Shown: positions 26,948 through 39,865 of the stretch, piece after piece | Numbering within the stretch: position 1 is the first letter of the stretch | Layout: each line of letters starts with the position of its first letter | Origin: Chromobotia macracanthus | Taxonomy: Eukaryota; Chordata; Actinopteri; Cypriniformes; Botiidae | DNA length: 64,000 nucleotides | Reading direction: 5' to 3' | NCBI GenBank assembly: GCA_036877525.1 | Contig: JAZGTH010000062.1 | Location: forward strand, 7,062,501-7,126,500 | Position numbers and translations under genes: made by a program | The notes under the pieces: generated by a model | The model's database searches: none | Told to the model about the DNA's origin: nothing | What the model saw: the letters and a program-made list of their open reading frames with translations, nothing else

Positions 26948-27040
26948 GGTTGATGAGCTCACAGGTGATTTCATTAATATGCTACAAGATGAACCGGTCG
27001 TGAGTTCACCGGTGAGCACATGGTGAGTTTTCCAGTGGGC

Positions 27041-28383
27041 TCAGCATTTTTCTTGTTCCTCTTAATCTTTCTTGTCGATCTTTAGATAATTAATAATACA
27101 AAGGCTATTCATTAACATTTTTGTCAAGCTTCTGTATGATTTACTGTATCGCCTCATAGTGTAATCAATTGTAACATGGTGATTACCTCATCTTTAATGT
27201 CATTACATCTTGTACAAATTTTCCTAAACACCCTCAGTGATCAATATTTATTTATATTGGCTTGACCTATACTTATGTCTTTAATATTCTTTGACTGTTG
27301 GCAACTATATCAGTTGCCATGTTTATGAGCTCATGTTGAACAAGCAGCACAAAACTTTTGTCTGCGTTCAGTTATAATGCAGTGCTGGCTTTATGCTTTT
27401 GCCTTACTTTTGTTTTGTATTTTGTTTGATCAATATGGCTTAAGATTAACCATCTTGACCTAAAGCACAAAGAAGATATCACTTTTGTTTTGATCCATCT
27501 ACATTACAAAGGGTACAATTATGTTCACATTTCATTGGTGGATGTACAGAGCTGGGCAATTGACTGAAGCACAAATTTTGTTCTATAATCCAATGCAGCA
27601 GCCAACACATTTTCCAATTGGTCTTATTTCTAAGTGTGTCACATCTTAAAGTTTCGCAACAATACAGAGACAAACTGAGCTGTTGTCAAATGCTTTATGC
27701 TGAATTGTTAAACTTTTGACCCTGACCATACTGTGATATTTATAGCACTAAATATTACCCAAATATAGTTAATAATTCAAGCTGGCACAATTAAAACCAT
27801 TTAACACATTTAGTGCTTTGAAATTTGATCTCTATCTTAGTAGCTGTCACTTAAATAGATATTCCTAAATTATTAACACTGCAGGGAACACCAGGGCGGT
27901 GTAGAAATTAACTTAGTCAATAGCTTGATTAACACAGATTTTTAGTGTTTAAAATCATTAGTTTTTTTTTTAATTGCACTAACGATCTAAATGCACATCT
28001 AAATGCAAATATATAGAGCTAAAAGACTTAGGACAGAGAATAGCTAAAGCAGCGAGAGTTGTGAGATTTTGCCTAACGCTCAGAGCAGGTTTAGTGAAAG
28101 TCTGAGATAACAAATGTAGGTACTAACTGGTTGATTATAGACTACATTGGGGAAATAATCTGTAGACCCTTGTATCTTCACCCAGAACTGTCTACGTCAT
28201 AAACACTTCACTAGTGTAAAGTCTAACCAAGCAATTACCCTTACTTACTCTCTGTTTTGCAAGATAAATGGGTGTATATTTTATTGCATAACTAACACTT
28301 TAACAGCCCTTAAAGCTGTCATAACATCCCTCATATAACTGGATAAAGGAATAGTCCAGAAGTAGCAACTGTACAGAAATTAC
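27041..28383. other. Unique sequence, no gene seen
   Basis: No recognised repeat. A 64-codon minus-strand frame (27479-27673) has no known motif. Confidence 0.5.
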
Positions 28384-28440
28384 TGTACATTTTGAGAAAT
28401 AACCCACTCTTTTATCATAACCACTAGCAGCATAAAGACT
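28384..28440 (+). repeat. Dispersed direct duplication, unit 1
   Basis: ATTTTGAGAAATAACCCACT is followed by ATAACCACTAGCAGCATAAAG. It is closely similar to the segment at 29157-29213, about 775 bp downstream in the same orientation. Confidence 0.6.
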
Positions 28441-29156
28441 CTTAGTGATTTTTCTTGCTCCATGATCACTTGGAATGAGTTTTTTCCGCCAGTTAGCAGG
28501 GAGTGGAAAATAGGAAAGCCTGGAGTGGAACCGTCGCTCCACTCCACTTACATCACAGACAGGTTGTTAGTTTATGTGCCACATTTTTTCTAAAACATGA
28601 GTTATATAATTTATATAATTATTTATTTTTATATTATTTATATAATTATAATATTAACTTCTTGTCAACTTTCTTACAGAGAGCAGATGTCGGATTGGGA
28701 ATATTTATGAGCAACAGGGATATGTTGATGAAAGCTGCTTTGGATTCATCAGTGGGTAGTGCAGATGGCTGTTCCATGAATTAGATGGAACAATAAACTG
28801 GAATGCACTATTTAGGTAAAGACGAGTACTTCAGTACTTCTTTCTGTAGACTATGAACAATCTTGGTTCTGAGGTCATTTAGAAAATCTACTTCTTTAAA
28901 TACATTTTATTATTTGACTATTTAATTGGTCTACCAACAAAGGCCATGGTAGAAATTATGACAAGTGTAAGTGAGGGACAGTTCTTTAAAAATAAATACT
29001 GAAGTGGTTTCTTCGTTTTACACTTTGTTTAGATTACCATAGTTTAATGATGTAAAAATATTACCATGATGGCTGTAGGCCTACATGTTTTAAGAGGAGA
29101 GTGGTAAAGCAACACAATAAATACGTAAATGCATTTAAAATACAGCAACAACAAAT
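28441..29156. other. Sequence between duplicated units, AT-rich palindromic run
   Basis: 28600-28660 is dominated by ATAATTTATATAATTATT-like strings that can fold back on themselves. A 93-codon frame (28503-28784) crosses it and is not recognisable. No gene seen. Confidence 0.45.
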
Positions 29157-29213
29157 ATATTTTGAAAAATAACCCACTGTTATGCAATAACCAACTAACA
29201 GCATAGAGACTTC
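29157..29213 (+). repeat. Dispersed direct duplication, unit 2
   Basis: ATTTTGAAAAATAACCCACT then ATAACCAACTAACAGCATAGAG. It aligns to unit 1 over about 55 bp with few differences. The pair may be two copies of an unnamed repeat or an old segmental duplication. Confidence 0.6.
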
Positions 29214-31437
29214 TGAATGTGTCTCTGTGGTGGACTGCAGGGCATGGAGGGACAGTAATGAAGCAGCTCCATGGGGGACTGTTGGATGGTGGATGTCAGC
29301 TTGTAAACCTACCAGAGTGATGAGGCAGAAAGGTAAGTGCTACTTTTTTTTTACATGGACTATAACAAAGGTTCAGGACCTATTAAATGTGAATTCTAAC
29401 CTATTTTAAACAGTTTATTTAAAATAGAAATATCATATTGAAAGTGGTTATTCGCATTATGAATGAACTGGTAATGCAAGGTATGCTTTCCAGGCTACGT
29501 CAGACTTAAAACATGGGGTGGCGATGTACTGTATCCCTCTTGGGCCCCTTCGAGTGGCTGGACCCCTAAAAGCTCCTTCTCAATATAGATGGCCCTACCA
29601 GTAACTGACAATTCTACTTTAAAATTGAAATTATTGCTCACTCATGGCTTATAAAAAGCAATCCCACAGCATGAACAGGTGCTTTACTATAAAGGCTACT
29701 TCACAGAAATAATATATATTCAGCATGAATGTTCCCACAAACATGATTTTGAATAGAAACCGTGAATTCTTATTCTATTCACACATTTGGCTGCTTCTGT
29801 GAGTGTATTTTTTTCGTTCTGTGTCAGGTGAAGAAAGCGTGACAACCAAAAAGATATAGTGTAAATGGACTGATCTTTTGGGGGTTTGGGCAGGGTTAGG
29901 TTTGTAACACAAATTACTTTGAATTTGGGAAAAAAAACAGCCATATCTATGTGTAATCTGGAATTCTTTTCTCTCGTGCTTTTAGGGAGAATCCAGGTAA
30001 AAAGGCCTGTAGCCTTTCTTATAGGCAAGAGCTTTGAAGAGCTTTTGATATGGCTAAATCATGCTTCATAATCCATTCTCAGCTACTGAACTCTGTTGCG
30101 CCCTCAGAGTGGTTGTTGGTCTCTCAGTGGCTTTTAACAAGACTGCTGTTTCTTCTCCAGCTTATTCTCTGATTGGTCACTGAGAGGATCAGGATAAATG
30201 CCCATGAAACTGAACTTCCCTCAAATGCTTCAGCCTGAAACTGCAGCCAGCTGCTGTTGTGGCTGCACTTTGCTCTGCTTATTCTTGTTTATTTACCACT
30301 TGGTAAAACTACTGTTGCATGTTGGGAGTTATAAACTACATATTTACTTACCAAATATTTGGTCATCTTTACACGGCTCTCTGAAATACTTGATTCTGAT
30401 TGGACAGCTTCTGCTGACCATACCAGCTATCTGCTTCTCAAACATATAAAACACATATTATTCAAACATATTAATATTATTTTGTGTTATCTGTAATTTA
30501 TGCATTTTGATTTACTTTATTTTTACTCACTTTTTTTAGAGTTGATTTTCACAGCTGCCTTTTACATTTACAATCTGACTAATGATCCTTTAACTGGCTT
30601 TTTATGCAGAAATGCGGTTAAGGTTATTTGTGCAAGGAAACTGTGTCCTTGTTCATTACCGCAACCGTTCATCAGTGTAAGCCTAACTCTAACGCATCAC
30701 CTGCTGAATGTTAAAAATATTTTACCTAAACCTTAACAAAAGCATCTAACATGAAATATCACACTACAATAATTCTGACTTTCAGTGCTGTTATGGAGAT
30801 ATGAGATTGAATAAAACAGTTAACAGTGTTTTGCACCTCACTGAAAGTGTGTGTGTGTTAAGTGGAAATAGACTGACTGACTGTCAGGCTCTAGAACTGT
30901 TTGTTGCTTCCTCACTAACTTTGAGTTGCCTGCAGTCTAGGTTTACTAGAAATGCTGCTGCTTTAGAACACTTCAACAGCATAGCCATTATTCACATCAT
31001 GCCAGACTGTGGATCGTTGCTCATAGTGCAACACACGGATGTCAGGGCTGATCTGTCGGAGTCCATCAAAGTGAAGGGCGAACATCTCCATACTTTCTGA
31101 TCAGAGGAGACAAGCCTGGCAGGGGACATCCCCTCATCTGTACAAAGAGGAAGTGTAGAAGAGAAGAATTATTCTCCTTTCATTTTGAAGGTAGAACAGG
31201 AGGAGCCATTTGGAGAAAGCTTTTACCTTGGCATATTCTGTATGACAGGTAGAACTATAAAATGAAGAGAGAAAGCCTTTGTGTAAAATAAAGTTTTCAT
31301 TAGTGATTATATGCTACTTTATGTTGCATTCAAGAACGTAGTTATTTGATGTTTATTTAGTTACATTCAGACGTGGTTTCTGCTTGTGTGTGGATCATGT
31401 GTCCTGTTTTGTTGTAACTCCTCCCACTCAGGAATGG
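29214..31437. other. Unique sequence, no gene seen
   Basis: Reading frames of 60-102 codons occur on both strands (for example 29720-30028 minus and 30801-31100 plus) without recognisable products. No known repeat seen. Confidence 0.5.
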
Positions 31438-31471
31438 CTGATTAATACCAAGTGTCATTAATATTAATCAG
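31438..31471. repeat. Short perfect inverted repeat
   Basis: CTGATTAATA (31438-31447) pairs perfectly with TATTAATCAG (31462-31471) across a 14-base spacer. It may be chance in AT-rich DNA or a dimer-type binding site for TAAT-binding factors. Confidence 0.45.
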
Positions 31472-34150
31472 TGATGACAGCTCTGTTCTGATTGGGCAGT
31501 GTGAACATGAGGCCTTGCATAAATGTCCAACAGACTCCAAATGCAATGGGTGTTATGCACTTTATACTAACACATGGTGTAGACTCTGGAGGGGATGGGT
31601 GTGGGAGCAATAATGAAATCTTGCAAGTATAGAACCAGCTACCCCTTCCCCCTCGATTTATATACAAAAATTAATGGAAACATAAATCACTGGGAACAAG
31701 TCCCCCGCCTCCGTGTTCAAACTGACTCCATACACTTGGTTTCATGTCTTATTTTGTCTTGTTTATGGTTGGGCAGTTGTGAGGTTGGGCAAAGTGTCTG
31801 TTTATTTGCTTTTTCTCTTAAAGTAATTAGATTCTCTCCCTTTTAGATTGTGGTGACTTGTCTACTAATTATTTTGGTCTTTACCCAAACTGAAGTTTTG
31901 TTGCTTCCCATGTTTTTCATTAAACTCTTGCATTTAGCAGTTTCCAGTTTCATTTGAAAATTCACTGTGGTCCCTGATACACTGGGATGAAGAAGAAAAT
32001 TTCAACCTTTTCTTATTACCTCTCCCCAACATTAGACTGGGCAAAGTATAACAGCTATTACTGTTACACTGTTATTTCAGAACCAATCCCTTGAACAGAG
32101 TGTCTATTTACAATAGACAGCCCACCTTGTTGGCAGAGGCTTTTTGCACTAACCCCACAAAACAAAGTCTGGTTGTGATAGATAACAACACAAAAAGATG
32201 TCATACGAAAAAATTTTGCTGCCTGTATGTATTAAAAGTTTGCTAATTTTTTTCCCCTTCACACTTGAAATGAATTTACACAGTGTAAAGATGGCCATAA
32301 ATGTCAATGATGAGTTTAAAAATGTTTTAAATTTTTATTTTTTAACACAAAGTGATTTGGCAAAGATGTGAAATTTATATTTAATACAATGTTAACATAA
32401 CTTACAATCATAAGCGGTTGAGACTGAGAGTCTTTATGTAAAGCTGAGGCAAAGGCTGAGAACCGCCGCTGTAAAACATCTTTACATGTCTTTATGTAAT
32501 ATATTCCCCCTCAGGTGATGTTAGGTTGAAAGGGGCCTGTGGCAAATTTCATAACCTTTGGAGAATGATGCTTTCACACTGTTATGAGAATAGTGCATTT
32601 ATAAAAAAATGCTGTAGCATAGTCAGTAAAAATACTTCACATTTTCTTAGATTTCACACTATTGGCAAATTTTAAAGTACACTTCTAGTGTAAGTGCACA
32701 ACAGTAGTGCAACAAGGCTATAAGCTACTGTAACGTTATCAGCAGAGCTGTGTCTTTAGTTCTGCTACCATACACCATATGGTCATACACCATACATCAC
32801 ACACAGATGACGGTTTCTAATTGGACCACCAATTACTGCCAGCTGCATCGGTGCCGACCTACAGCCCTCTTGTTCTGCTTGTGGTCTACAGGACCCCAAG
32901 GTCCTTTAAATCACTCAAAAACATAAAGCAGTTAACATTTAAAGTATCAGGTTAACACACCTGATCTTATGAGAACTAAAACAATATTGCCTCATTACAC
33001 ACTTAAACTGTCCCCCATGAAAAATGTTTTATTACTTCTGTTTGAGATTTTGCTTAAGACCCCAGGTACAAAACAGAATACATGCAATTTATTCAAATAT
33101 GGACAGGTTTTCTCTAAATGCTGTAGACACTGTTGAACTATATCTATTTGGATTAATTTTACAGTATCTTTTTTGCTGGAGATACATTGGTCTCCATCAA
33201 AGACAATGCACTATACTGGATGCATGCCTACTTTATGAAACAAATTTACAGCTTCAATAACATCTACATAATGTTATCGAGAGCCATATTATAAATAATT
33301 TGAAATAATGGGTTCATTTAGAAATGACTGTTGGAGGTCACCAAGACCCCAAACATAAAGTGAATCTCAATAGAACGTGAAGGCTGAAAAGACAAACTAA
33401 GTATCTATTACATTTTCCCATGTTTTACTTCTAGAAAGCAGCACAAACCCAACCTTCTGAATAGCATCTTTCCACTGAATGTTTCCTAGCCCATTTAATT
33501 CTCTCTCACTTCACTTTCTCGGCCACATGGGACCACCCTTCCTGTGATTATTCAGCAATTAGTTGGCTGTCTTCATCGGCTACGCAATAGTGAGCCCAAG
33601 ACAATTACATTATAGTCTATTCTTCATGTTCTCAGTGGGTTTCTGGTAATTATTTTTAAGCTTTCAATTCAGCAGTGGAAACAAGGGAATGCGCACTGAA
33701 ATGTGGCTGTTCAAAAAAACCACAAGCACAAGAGGAAACTGGGCTTCATATGTTTTAAAGAGAAGCACTACAACTGAAGACAACTGATGCTGTTGTAAGT
33801 AAAAAAAACCACCATGTTGCTTGTCTTGTTACTTTGACGTCTTAAACACCATTTTCTCCAATATACATTTATGTTTTACATTTCTTGGTAAAGGTTTCAA
33901 AAGCATATGTAGGTATGCATTTACCAAAATATCTACAATATACTACAATATATATCTAGTAGCATTTACCAAAATATCCAGCATATTAGTTAAGTATTAA
34001 TATACAGTACTGTAAGGGCATAAACCATGTTTACATTTTTATCAAAAATTAAATGTTAATTTAATGCTATTTAAAAGTTTAAAATTAATGCTATATTGGA
34101 TTTGTACATAAGTTTATAAGCTTTTAAAGTAATCAGGAAACATAAAGATA
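31472..34150. other. Unique sequence, no gene seen
   Basis: No exon or repeat family recognised over this stretch. Confidence 0.5.
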
Positions 34151-35045
34151 AATGCTGCAGAGTTTATCACAGTTCATGGATGTTATGAGCAGGAGTATCT
34201 GGATTTGCCATATGGTCTTGTTGGATCTGCTCTGCCTCTGGACACTGAGAGCAGTTTGGCCCAACTGGTTTGTACCCTTTTGGGTTCGTGAGGCAGTGGT
34301 AGACAGATGCATTTCTTGGTTGGCTGGAAAGCATGTGGTCCCAAGGAGCAGTCTTGGGCCTCAGCATGGGTCTTTTGGATCCTTCACTAATTGCTAACTT
34401 CCCATTGTGGTCATCCAAAATGCCTTGCTCCTGTGCTGCAGATATTGACAAACAAGAAAGGCCATGAATTGGCAGAGAACTGCTTTCTCAAATGCTATGT
34501 ACACATGCCCATATTTTCAAAATGAATCAGCTGGCACTCTAAGTAACCATTGTACCCAATTATTGGAATTTCGGTAAATAATTGAAATAGATGGAGTACA
34601 ATTATCTTATGGGATATGAAAACATCCATCAAAGTGCCTTTATCAGACAAATTGATAAGTAATTCGGCAAAAGTTGGACTTAGCATGTCTTTTGCTTTAT
34701 TTTGTACTTTCGCCAATAATTGCTCAACAACACAAGTCATTTTATGATGTGCCCAAAAGGTAAACATCTGCCTACATTTGAGGAACACGAGTTGGTACTA
34801 TTCCACAAGTTCATCAGCCTGTTTAGTCTTAACAGAAACAATAGTAACAAATTTGGCTTGATGTGCTCGATTCTTAGATTTGGTTTGAGCTCTGAGCCAA
34901 CCCACTGGATTACAGGATTGGATAAAATGAGGTAAATTATAATTGAGGAAGTGGTTGGGTAAATGAAAAATTCTTCGAGGTTGCTGTATGAAAATGAGAC
35001 ACATTTGTGGTGATTGACAGGACAGAATGATCGGTCTCTACTCAT
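34151..35045 (-). other. Cluster of overlapping open frames, coding status doubtful
   Basis: Three successive minus-strand frames (34737-35045, 34495-34788 and 34167-34451; 102, 97 and 94 codons) lie nearly end to end, in different frames, in somewhat GC-richer DNA. None matches a protein I know. The arrangement could be a frameshifted pseudogene or retroelement remnant, or chance. A plus-strand 81-codon frame overlaps the last one, which argues against a strong coding signal. Confidence 0.2.
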
Positions 35046-35750
35046 TAAATCCTCACATTTGTGTAAATTATTATAACCTGTATAACTTTAAAAGCAATTT
35101 ATTAAAAAAGGAATGTTTTCTAGGAGATTATCTTTTTGCAGTGATGGCAACTTTGAGAAATGTTCAAAAATAAATGTGGTTTTAGACTTCAGAATAAAGC
35201 CACAAATTTCGAACTAATCTGCCTTTGCAGTAGGGATTTTGTGATGCCCCGTGTAGAGCACTAGAGTGGCTTCATCTTAAACGGATTATGGTTTGTAGTT
35301 TCAGACAGATTGTAGTTTCACTTTGATACTGTTGGTTGACTCTGCAGTTCACCTTTTAAAGCAGTGTGAAGTTGACTTGAGACATTGTGGATAAGAACCT
35401 TATTGGAATATCAGCCTTTGTTGAATGTGTTTGGAAGAAATCTCAGGAAATCTCTGGGTGAAATGGCTCCCACCTTTACCATTTTCTCATCTGTCTGAAG
35501 CTGCAGTCTTGTTTTAAATCAACTGTGAAATTGTATTTGAAAGACATTAAACTGGTACCTTTACACTTTAGGAGTTTGTACTTGCAGAGCTAAATCTTAT
35601 TTCTAGTTGTACCTCACTAGTTCAGTGGGATCCAGTATAACACTGAACACAGCAGGCAGCCCTCATATATATTCAAATGTTGTGCATAGCTAACACAACT
35701 CAAAATTATCACAATGTATGTAAAAGGCACACGCTTTCATTAATCAGTCA
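35046..35750. other. Unique sequence, no gene seen
   Basis: Nothing recognised. Confidence 0.5.
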
Positions 35751-35796
35751 TGTTTATGCATTTGGTAGACACTTTCATCCAAAGTGGCTTACAACA
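35751..35796 (-). mobile_element. tRNA-derived SINE, copy 4, tail half (interrupted)
   Basis: The plus strand reads TGTTTATGCATTTGGTAGAC, ACTTTCATCCAAAGTGG, CTTACAAC, which is the tail and start of the body of the same SINE as copies 1-3. It is cut at about 35796 by a DNA element. The rest resumes at 36051. Confidence 0.85.
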
Positions 35797-36050
35797 TAGT
35801 TAACAAAAATGTTTTCTAAAAGTTATCAAAAATGTTCTTGCAGTAACATTAGTAGAACCTTTTAGCGTTAAGATGTTAGTGTAATGTTTTTAAAACGTTA
35901 CAGAATAAATGTTTAATGTTCTTATAACCAAGCAATAATGTTAATATTTCCAAAAAAACTGCACAATTTGAAGGTTCCTAGAACATTTTTAATGTTTTTG
36001 TTAATGGAAATGTTAGGAAAATGTTTCCAACCTAAAGTTGTTCACTGGGA
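35797..36050 (+). mobile_element. Short non-autonomous DNA element, copy D, nested in a SINE
   Basis: It starts TAGTTAACAAAAATG, a shortened left end, and runs through TAAAAGTTATCAAAAATG, GTTCTTGCAGTAACATTAG, GTTCTTATAACCAAGC, AAGGTTCCTAGAACATT and CCAACCTAAAGTTG, closing with TTCACTGGGA. On both sides the sequence is SINE, so this element inserted later than the SINE. Confidence 0.85.
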
Positions 36051-36143
36051 ACACATTCAAGGTATACATTTTTTCAGATGAATCCAATTTATGATCTTGG
36101 CATTGCTAGTGTCATGCTTCACCGATTGAGCAACAGGGACCAG
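36051..36143 (-). mobile_element. tRNA-derived SINE, copy 4, head half (interrupted)
   Basis: ACATTCAAGGTATACATTT continues the SINE body exactly where the left half stopped. Then come TGATCTTGGCATTGCTAGTG and ACCGATTGAGCAACAGGGAC, the reverse complement of the tRNA-like head. The B-box region is diverged (AATCCAATTTATG). Confidence 0.8.
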
Positions 36144-38147
36144 TGCAGTTCAGCAGACGATGGCCAGACTTGACAGACAGTCCATCAGAGCCTATTTTAG
36201 TTTGATTGAGGGAAACTTAGCCTCTGTTCCACAAACCTAACAGACTGGCACGTTCATTTTCCTGGTACAGATCCCCTTCCATCCTAAATCTAAAGTGTAC
36301 AGCAAGATGTCGGTGCAAGCCATTCATTATATTTGGCAAATGTTCATTTTTATCTGTCATCAGGTAGGGGATGCGTTTCTGACAGCTTCACTGTTGGGTG
36401 AACAAAGGTGTAATCAGTTCACTGTTCCTGAGTTATGTGGACGAAAAGCAAGTGGATTATGAACTTATTGATAAATGCGGTTTTGGTTATTAAACAAAAA
36501 AAACGTATGAAAGTTAATTGTTTAGTTCTGTGCTATTTGGAGTACTTTGAATATTTAGTATTTTAGTTAATTAGAAGAGTTTTGGTTTTAACCAAATACA
36601 AAGTCTTTTACCTCGTCAGCAAACACGTGCAGTACAATAGCAAACCAAGTGTGCTATTCTCAAGCCATTTTCTACAAGCCTACCCTGCTAGCATGACACT
36701 AGAAGAGAAACATGCAAAAGTATAAGGTGATCCTCATCATGAGCTACCAGTCTGGTCAAAGCAGCAAAATGAGAGCTGTGAAGATCGGAGGGCAAGCTGA
36801 TTCTGTCACACAGATGAAAGGTGCAAAAAAGTCATCTAGAGATTCAGAAGCTACAGTGTCATTTAAGCATCAAAAAACTGCATCAAAAACCTATTAATTG
36901 AAACGCTCCAACACCATCTTTTTGTTTTCACTGAGCACAGTTGGGAACATGGAAGAACCCATTAACTGGTTGCCATAGAGTCATGCAGATGGATTTTAAG
37001 TGAAGCATTAATTGTTGGTGAGGATGAGAGCAAGCAAAGAGAACATAAGAGTAGATGACAAGGTTTCTCTGTTCAGGTGACCTTGGAATTTAATTTAGGC
37101 CTCCAAATACAAATTACTGTATTCAAAATGACAGGCACAGAGTAAAGAGCAAATATATAAAAAAAAACAGAATACTAACTCAGAAAGGTTTTTTATTCCA
37201 AGACCCATCCACTTAATACAGCATAGCTGCCCCAGTTAGCAATTAAGCTATAAATGAGATTCTTGCCAATAGACCTGTATAGTCTCATCAATGGAGTGAT
37301 GTTTACATGCCTAATGGGCTAAGTTCATCTTTTTAGCCTAAGTATGTACCATTTGTCTAAATGCATCTCCAAAATGAATTATGCCATAATGTGTTAAAAT
37401 GAAGAGCGCTTTTTGTCATCCTGAAAGAAGATTAATGAGTTAATAAGATTGGAGCTCCTCAAAGAAAGCTGAAGATTCTGGAATGTCAAAGTTTGTTAGG
37501 AAAGCAATTTTTGTGGGAAACCAGGACAGGGATATTAATTGTCTCCAATACATGTTTGCCAACCCCAGTTAGGAAACAAATTCATACCTTCTTACCCTCT
37601 CAACACAGCAGGATGTCCCATTCCTGCTTAACGTGTGTGAACTGCCAGAGATAAGATTTGTTTAACATTAATGAGTCCAAGTCATGCAACATATTTAAAA
37701 ATGTTTACTTGTGATAAGGTCACAATAATTACACAATCGATTTCCCTCCATGCATGGTTAGTGATTAATATACACATTAAATAAAACAACTTTATAAATA
37801 ACTGTAAGATTAATATGAATGAAAGCAAAGTGAACATGTCACACAGGGCTTTAAATGACCCCCTTCAGAGACCTGTGTTATGTCAAGAACTGCATGTCCG
37901 GTTCCTGACAACATTCTCTGCTTGAGAACATATGTTCTCCCAGCTCTTCACATTTCTCAGAAGGCTTCATTATTGGTGCCAGAAAGTTAAATGTATTTGC
38001 AATATTCTCGGCCAAAGGGCCCATTCAGAGTTTATTGTACAAATAAAAGCAGGTTAAACAGATTCATGTTTTCACTCCTGTCTTGAATAACAGACAGATT
38101 CCACTTTAGCATTACAATTATTCCCTTTCAAGAAACACAGAGGTTAA
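36144..38147. other. Unique sequence, no gene seen
   Basis: No repeat family or exon recognised. 37370-37460 has TAAT-rich unique sequence that could be conserved non-coding DNA, without further support. Confidence 0.45.
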
Positions 38148-38173
38148 AAATAATATAATATAATATAATATAA
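38148..38173. repeat. (TAATA)n short tandem repeat
   Basis: About five units of TAATA in direct succession. Confidence 0.85.
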
Positions 38174-38914
38174 ATGCATATAGATGTTGTTTGTTTTAGG
38201 GTAAACTATGTGTGATATGCATTTACAAGAAAAAAATAAAATAAAAATGTAAATTGTTGCCTTCAGGTGAGGTTAAATATATATAAACAGTGTGAAAAAT
38301 CTTAGATTGAGCTAATAAGAAACCACATGTAAGTATGGCACAAACAGAAATCTTTCTTATTAACAGTAGATACGCTTTTACAGCATCTATAAAGGGAGCT
38401 GATTCTACAGATGTTTACAGCTTACCAAAACAAGGTCTTACAAGTGCTTTAATGTAAAATCAGATGTTATTCCTTATGGTGAAGGCTAGTGTGTCTGTAT
38501 AATTAAACCAGAGTGTAATTACTTGCTTTTTGCTCTTCACTGTAATTTAGTCTCAGACGTTTTGGCAGAGGCAGATCAGACATGGTTTTGTCTACAAATG
38601 AAACGACACTCCTCCGTTTGTTTCACACTGAATTTTTACATGGACAAGTGCTTATCACAAGGACAAGATATGTTGTGAAAAGAGAAACATTTTTACGTGA
38701 GTTTGTGTGATTGTATTTCTCTTTCACAAGTTATAATGCAATCATTTTTATGAGAATCAGAATGAACCTTATTTTTCTGTACAGAAAAAACAACTTGGAC
38801 TGTTTTTGTGTTGGATTTTTTTATTTTAAAATAAAATTTAACATAGTAAGTTTTTTGATTACCTAAACCAGGTCCAATGTTAGACTGGATCCTATTTAAG
38901 CTGCAAGCAATACT
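38174..38914. other. Unique AT-rich sequence, no gene seen
   Basis: Nothing recognised. A 77-codon minus-strand frame (38693-38926) is not recognisable. Confidence 0.45.
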
Positions 38915-39865
38915 CTGTACCAACACCTCCAGATGTCATACAATATCTTGTTGAGTCCCCAAGGCTCAGTGCTTGGTACTTTATTATTTAACTTATATAC
39001 TCTTCCATTAGCTGGTGCAATTAATTGATATAACATCTTTCATCAGTATGCAGATGGTATGCAACTCATACCCACAAAACAGTTACTCATCTTAGACTGC
39101 ACAGACAACATAAACCTGTGCTTATTCCAAACGTTTTGCTAAATAAATTTAAAACAGAGATACTTGTTATCGAAAATGACATCCGGACAAATTCAATTAT
39201 GCAGTATCTGAACTCCTTATCTCTGTAGGCCAGTAATCATATCAAGAAATTAGGAAACAGCTTTGACAGCGATCTCAGGTTAAATAAATACAAATACAAC
39301 AAATAATGTTAGCAATATTTATAAAACAGCATTTCACTTCAGCATCATCTCTAAGGTACTGTTCTCTCGTCTGCTGATAGTTACTCTAATGAGTAGTATA
39401 CTCATTCATGCATTTGTTATCAAGAGGTTTATCTGTTGCAATAATGTTTTGGCAGGTTTAACCTAAAACCTCCATCAAATACTTACAAAGAGTTTACAAA
39501 CAGCTTGAAGAATGCTGCTTCCAACTAGAATTCGACAAAATTGAATCACTGTAGAATTTTAACTGGCACCTCCACTGGCTACCTCTGTTTTACAGAATTG
39601 ATATTAAAGTCATTTTAATTTTTTGTCTTTATCGTGTTGCTTCTACACACCTTAGCACATGGGGTTACTAAACATAATCCAGCAAGACTGTACAACACAT
39701 TCATCTGACTCTTGTATGGTTGTACCCCCAACAAAGCTTAAAATTGCAGGTCAGCCTTTATTGACTATGGTCCAAGGGTGTGGAACTCTCTTCCTGGTGA
39801 CTATTCAAGTAACTGACTCAGTTAACATCTTCTGAAAATGCATCTCCAAGTGCCCAACATTTATA
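38915..39865 (+). mobile_element. Decayed non-LTR retrotransposon (CR1/L2/Rex1-like), reverse-transcriptase remnant
   Basis: In one plus-strand frame, 38953-39060 encodes SPQGSVLGTLLFNLYTLPL and, after one stop, NIFHQYADGMQL. This is the reverse-transcriptase PQGS motif and the catalytic YADD box, here changed to YADG. Further on, with frame changes, come KTEILVIENDIRTN (about 39150-39200), IKKLGNSFDSDLRLNK (about 39240-39290), HAFVIKRFICCNNVLAG (about 39407-39457; family form HAF..SR.DYCN..LAG) and DYGPRVWNSLP near 39765. That order is typical of the RT C-terminal half of CR1/L2/Rex1 LINEs in fish. Many stops and frameshifts, plus loss of a catalytic aspartate, show it is dead. The 5' half, including endonuclease, is absent. 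The exact clade is undecided. Confidence 0.8.
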
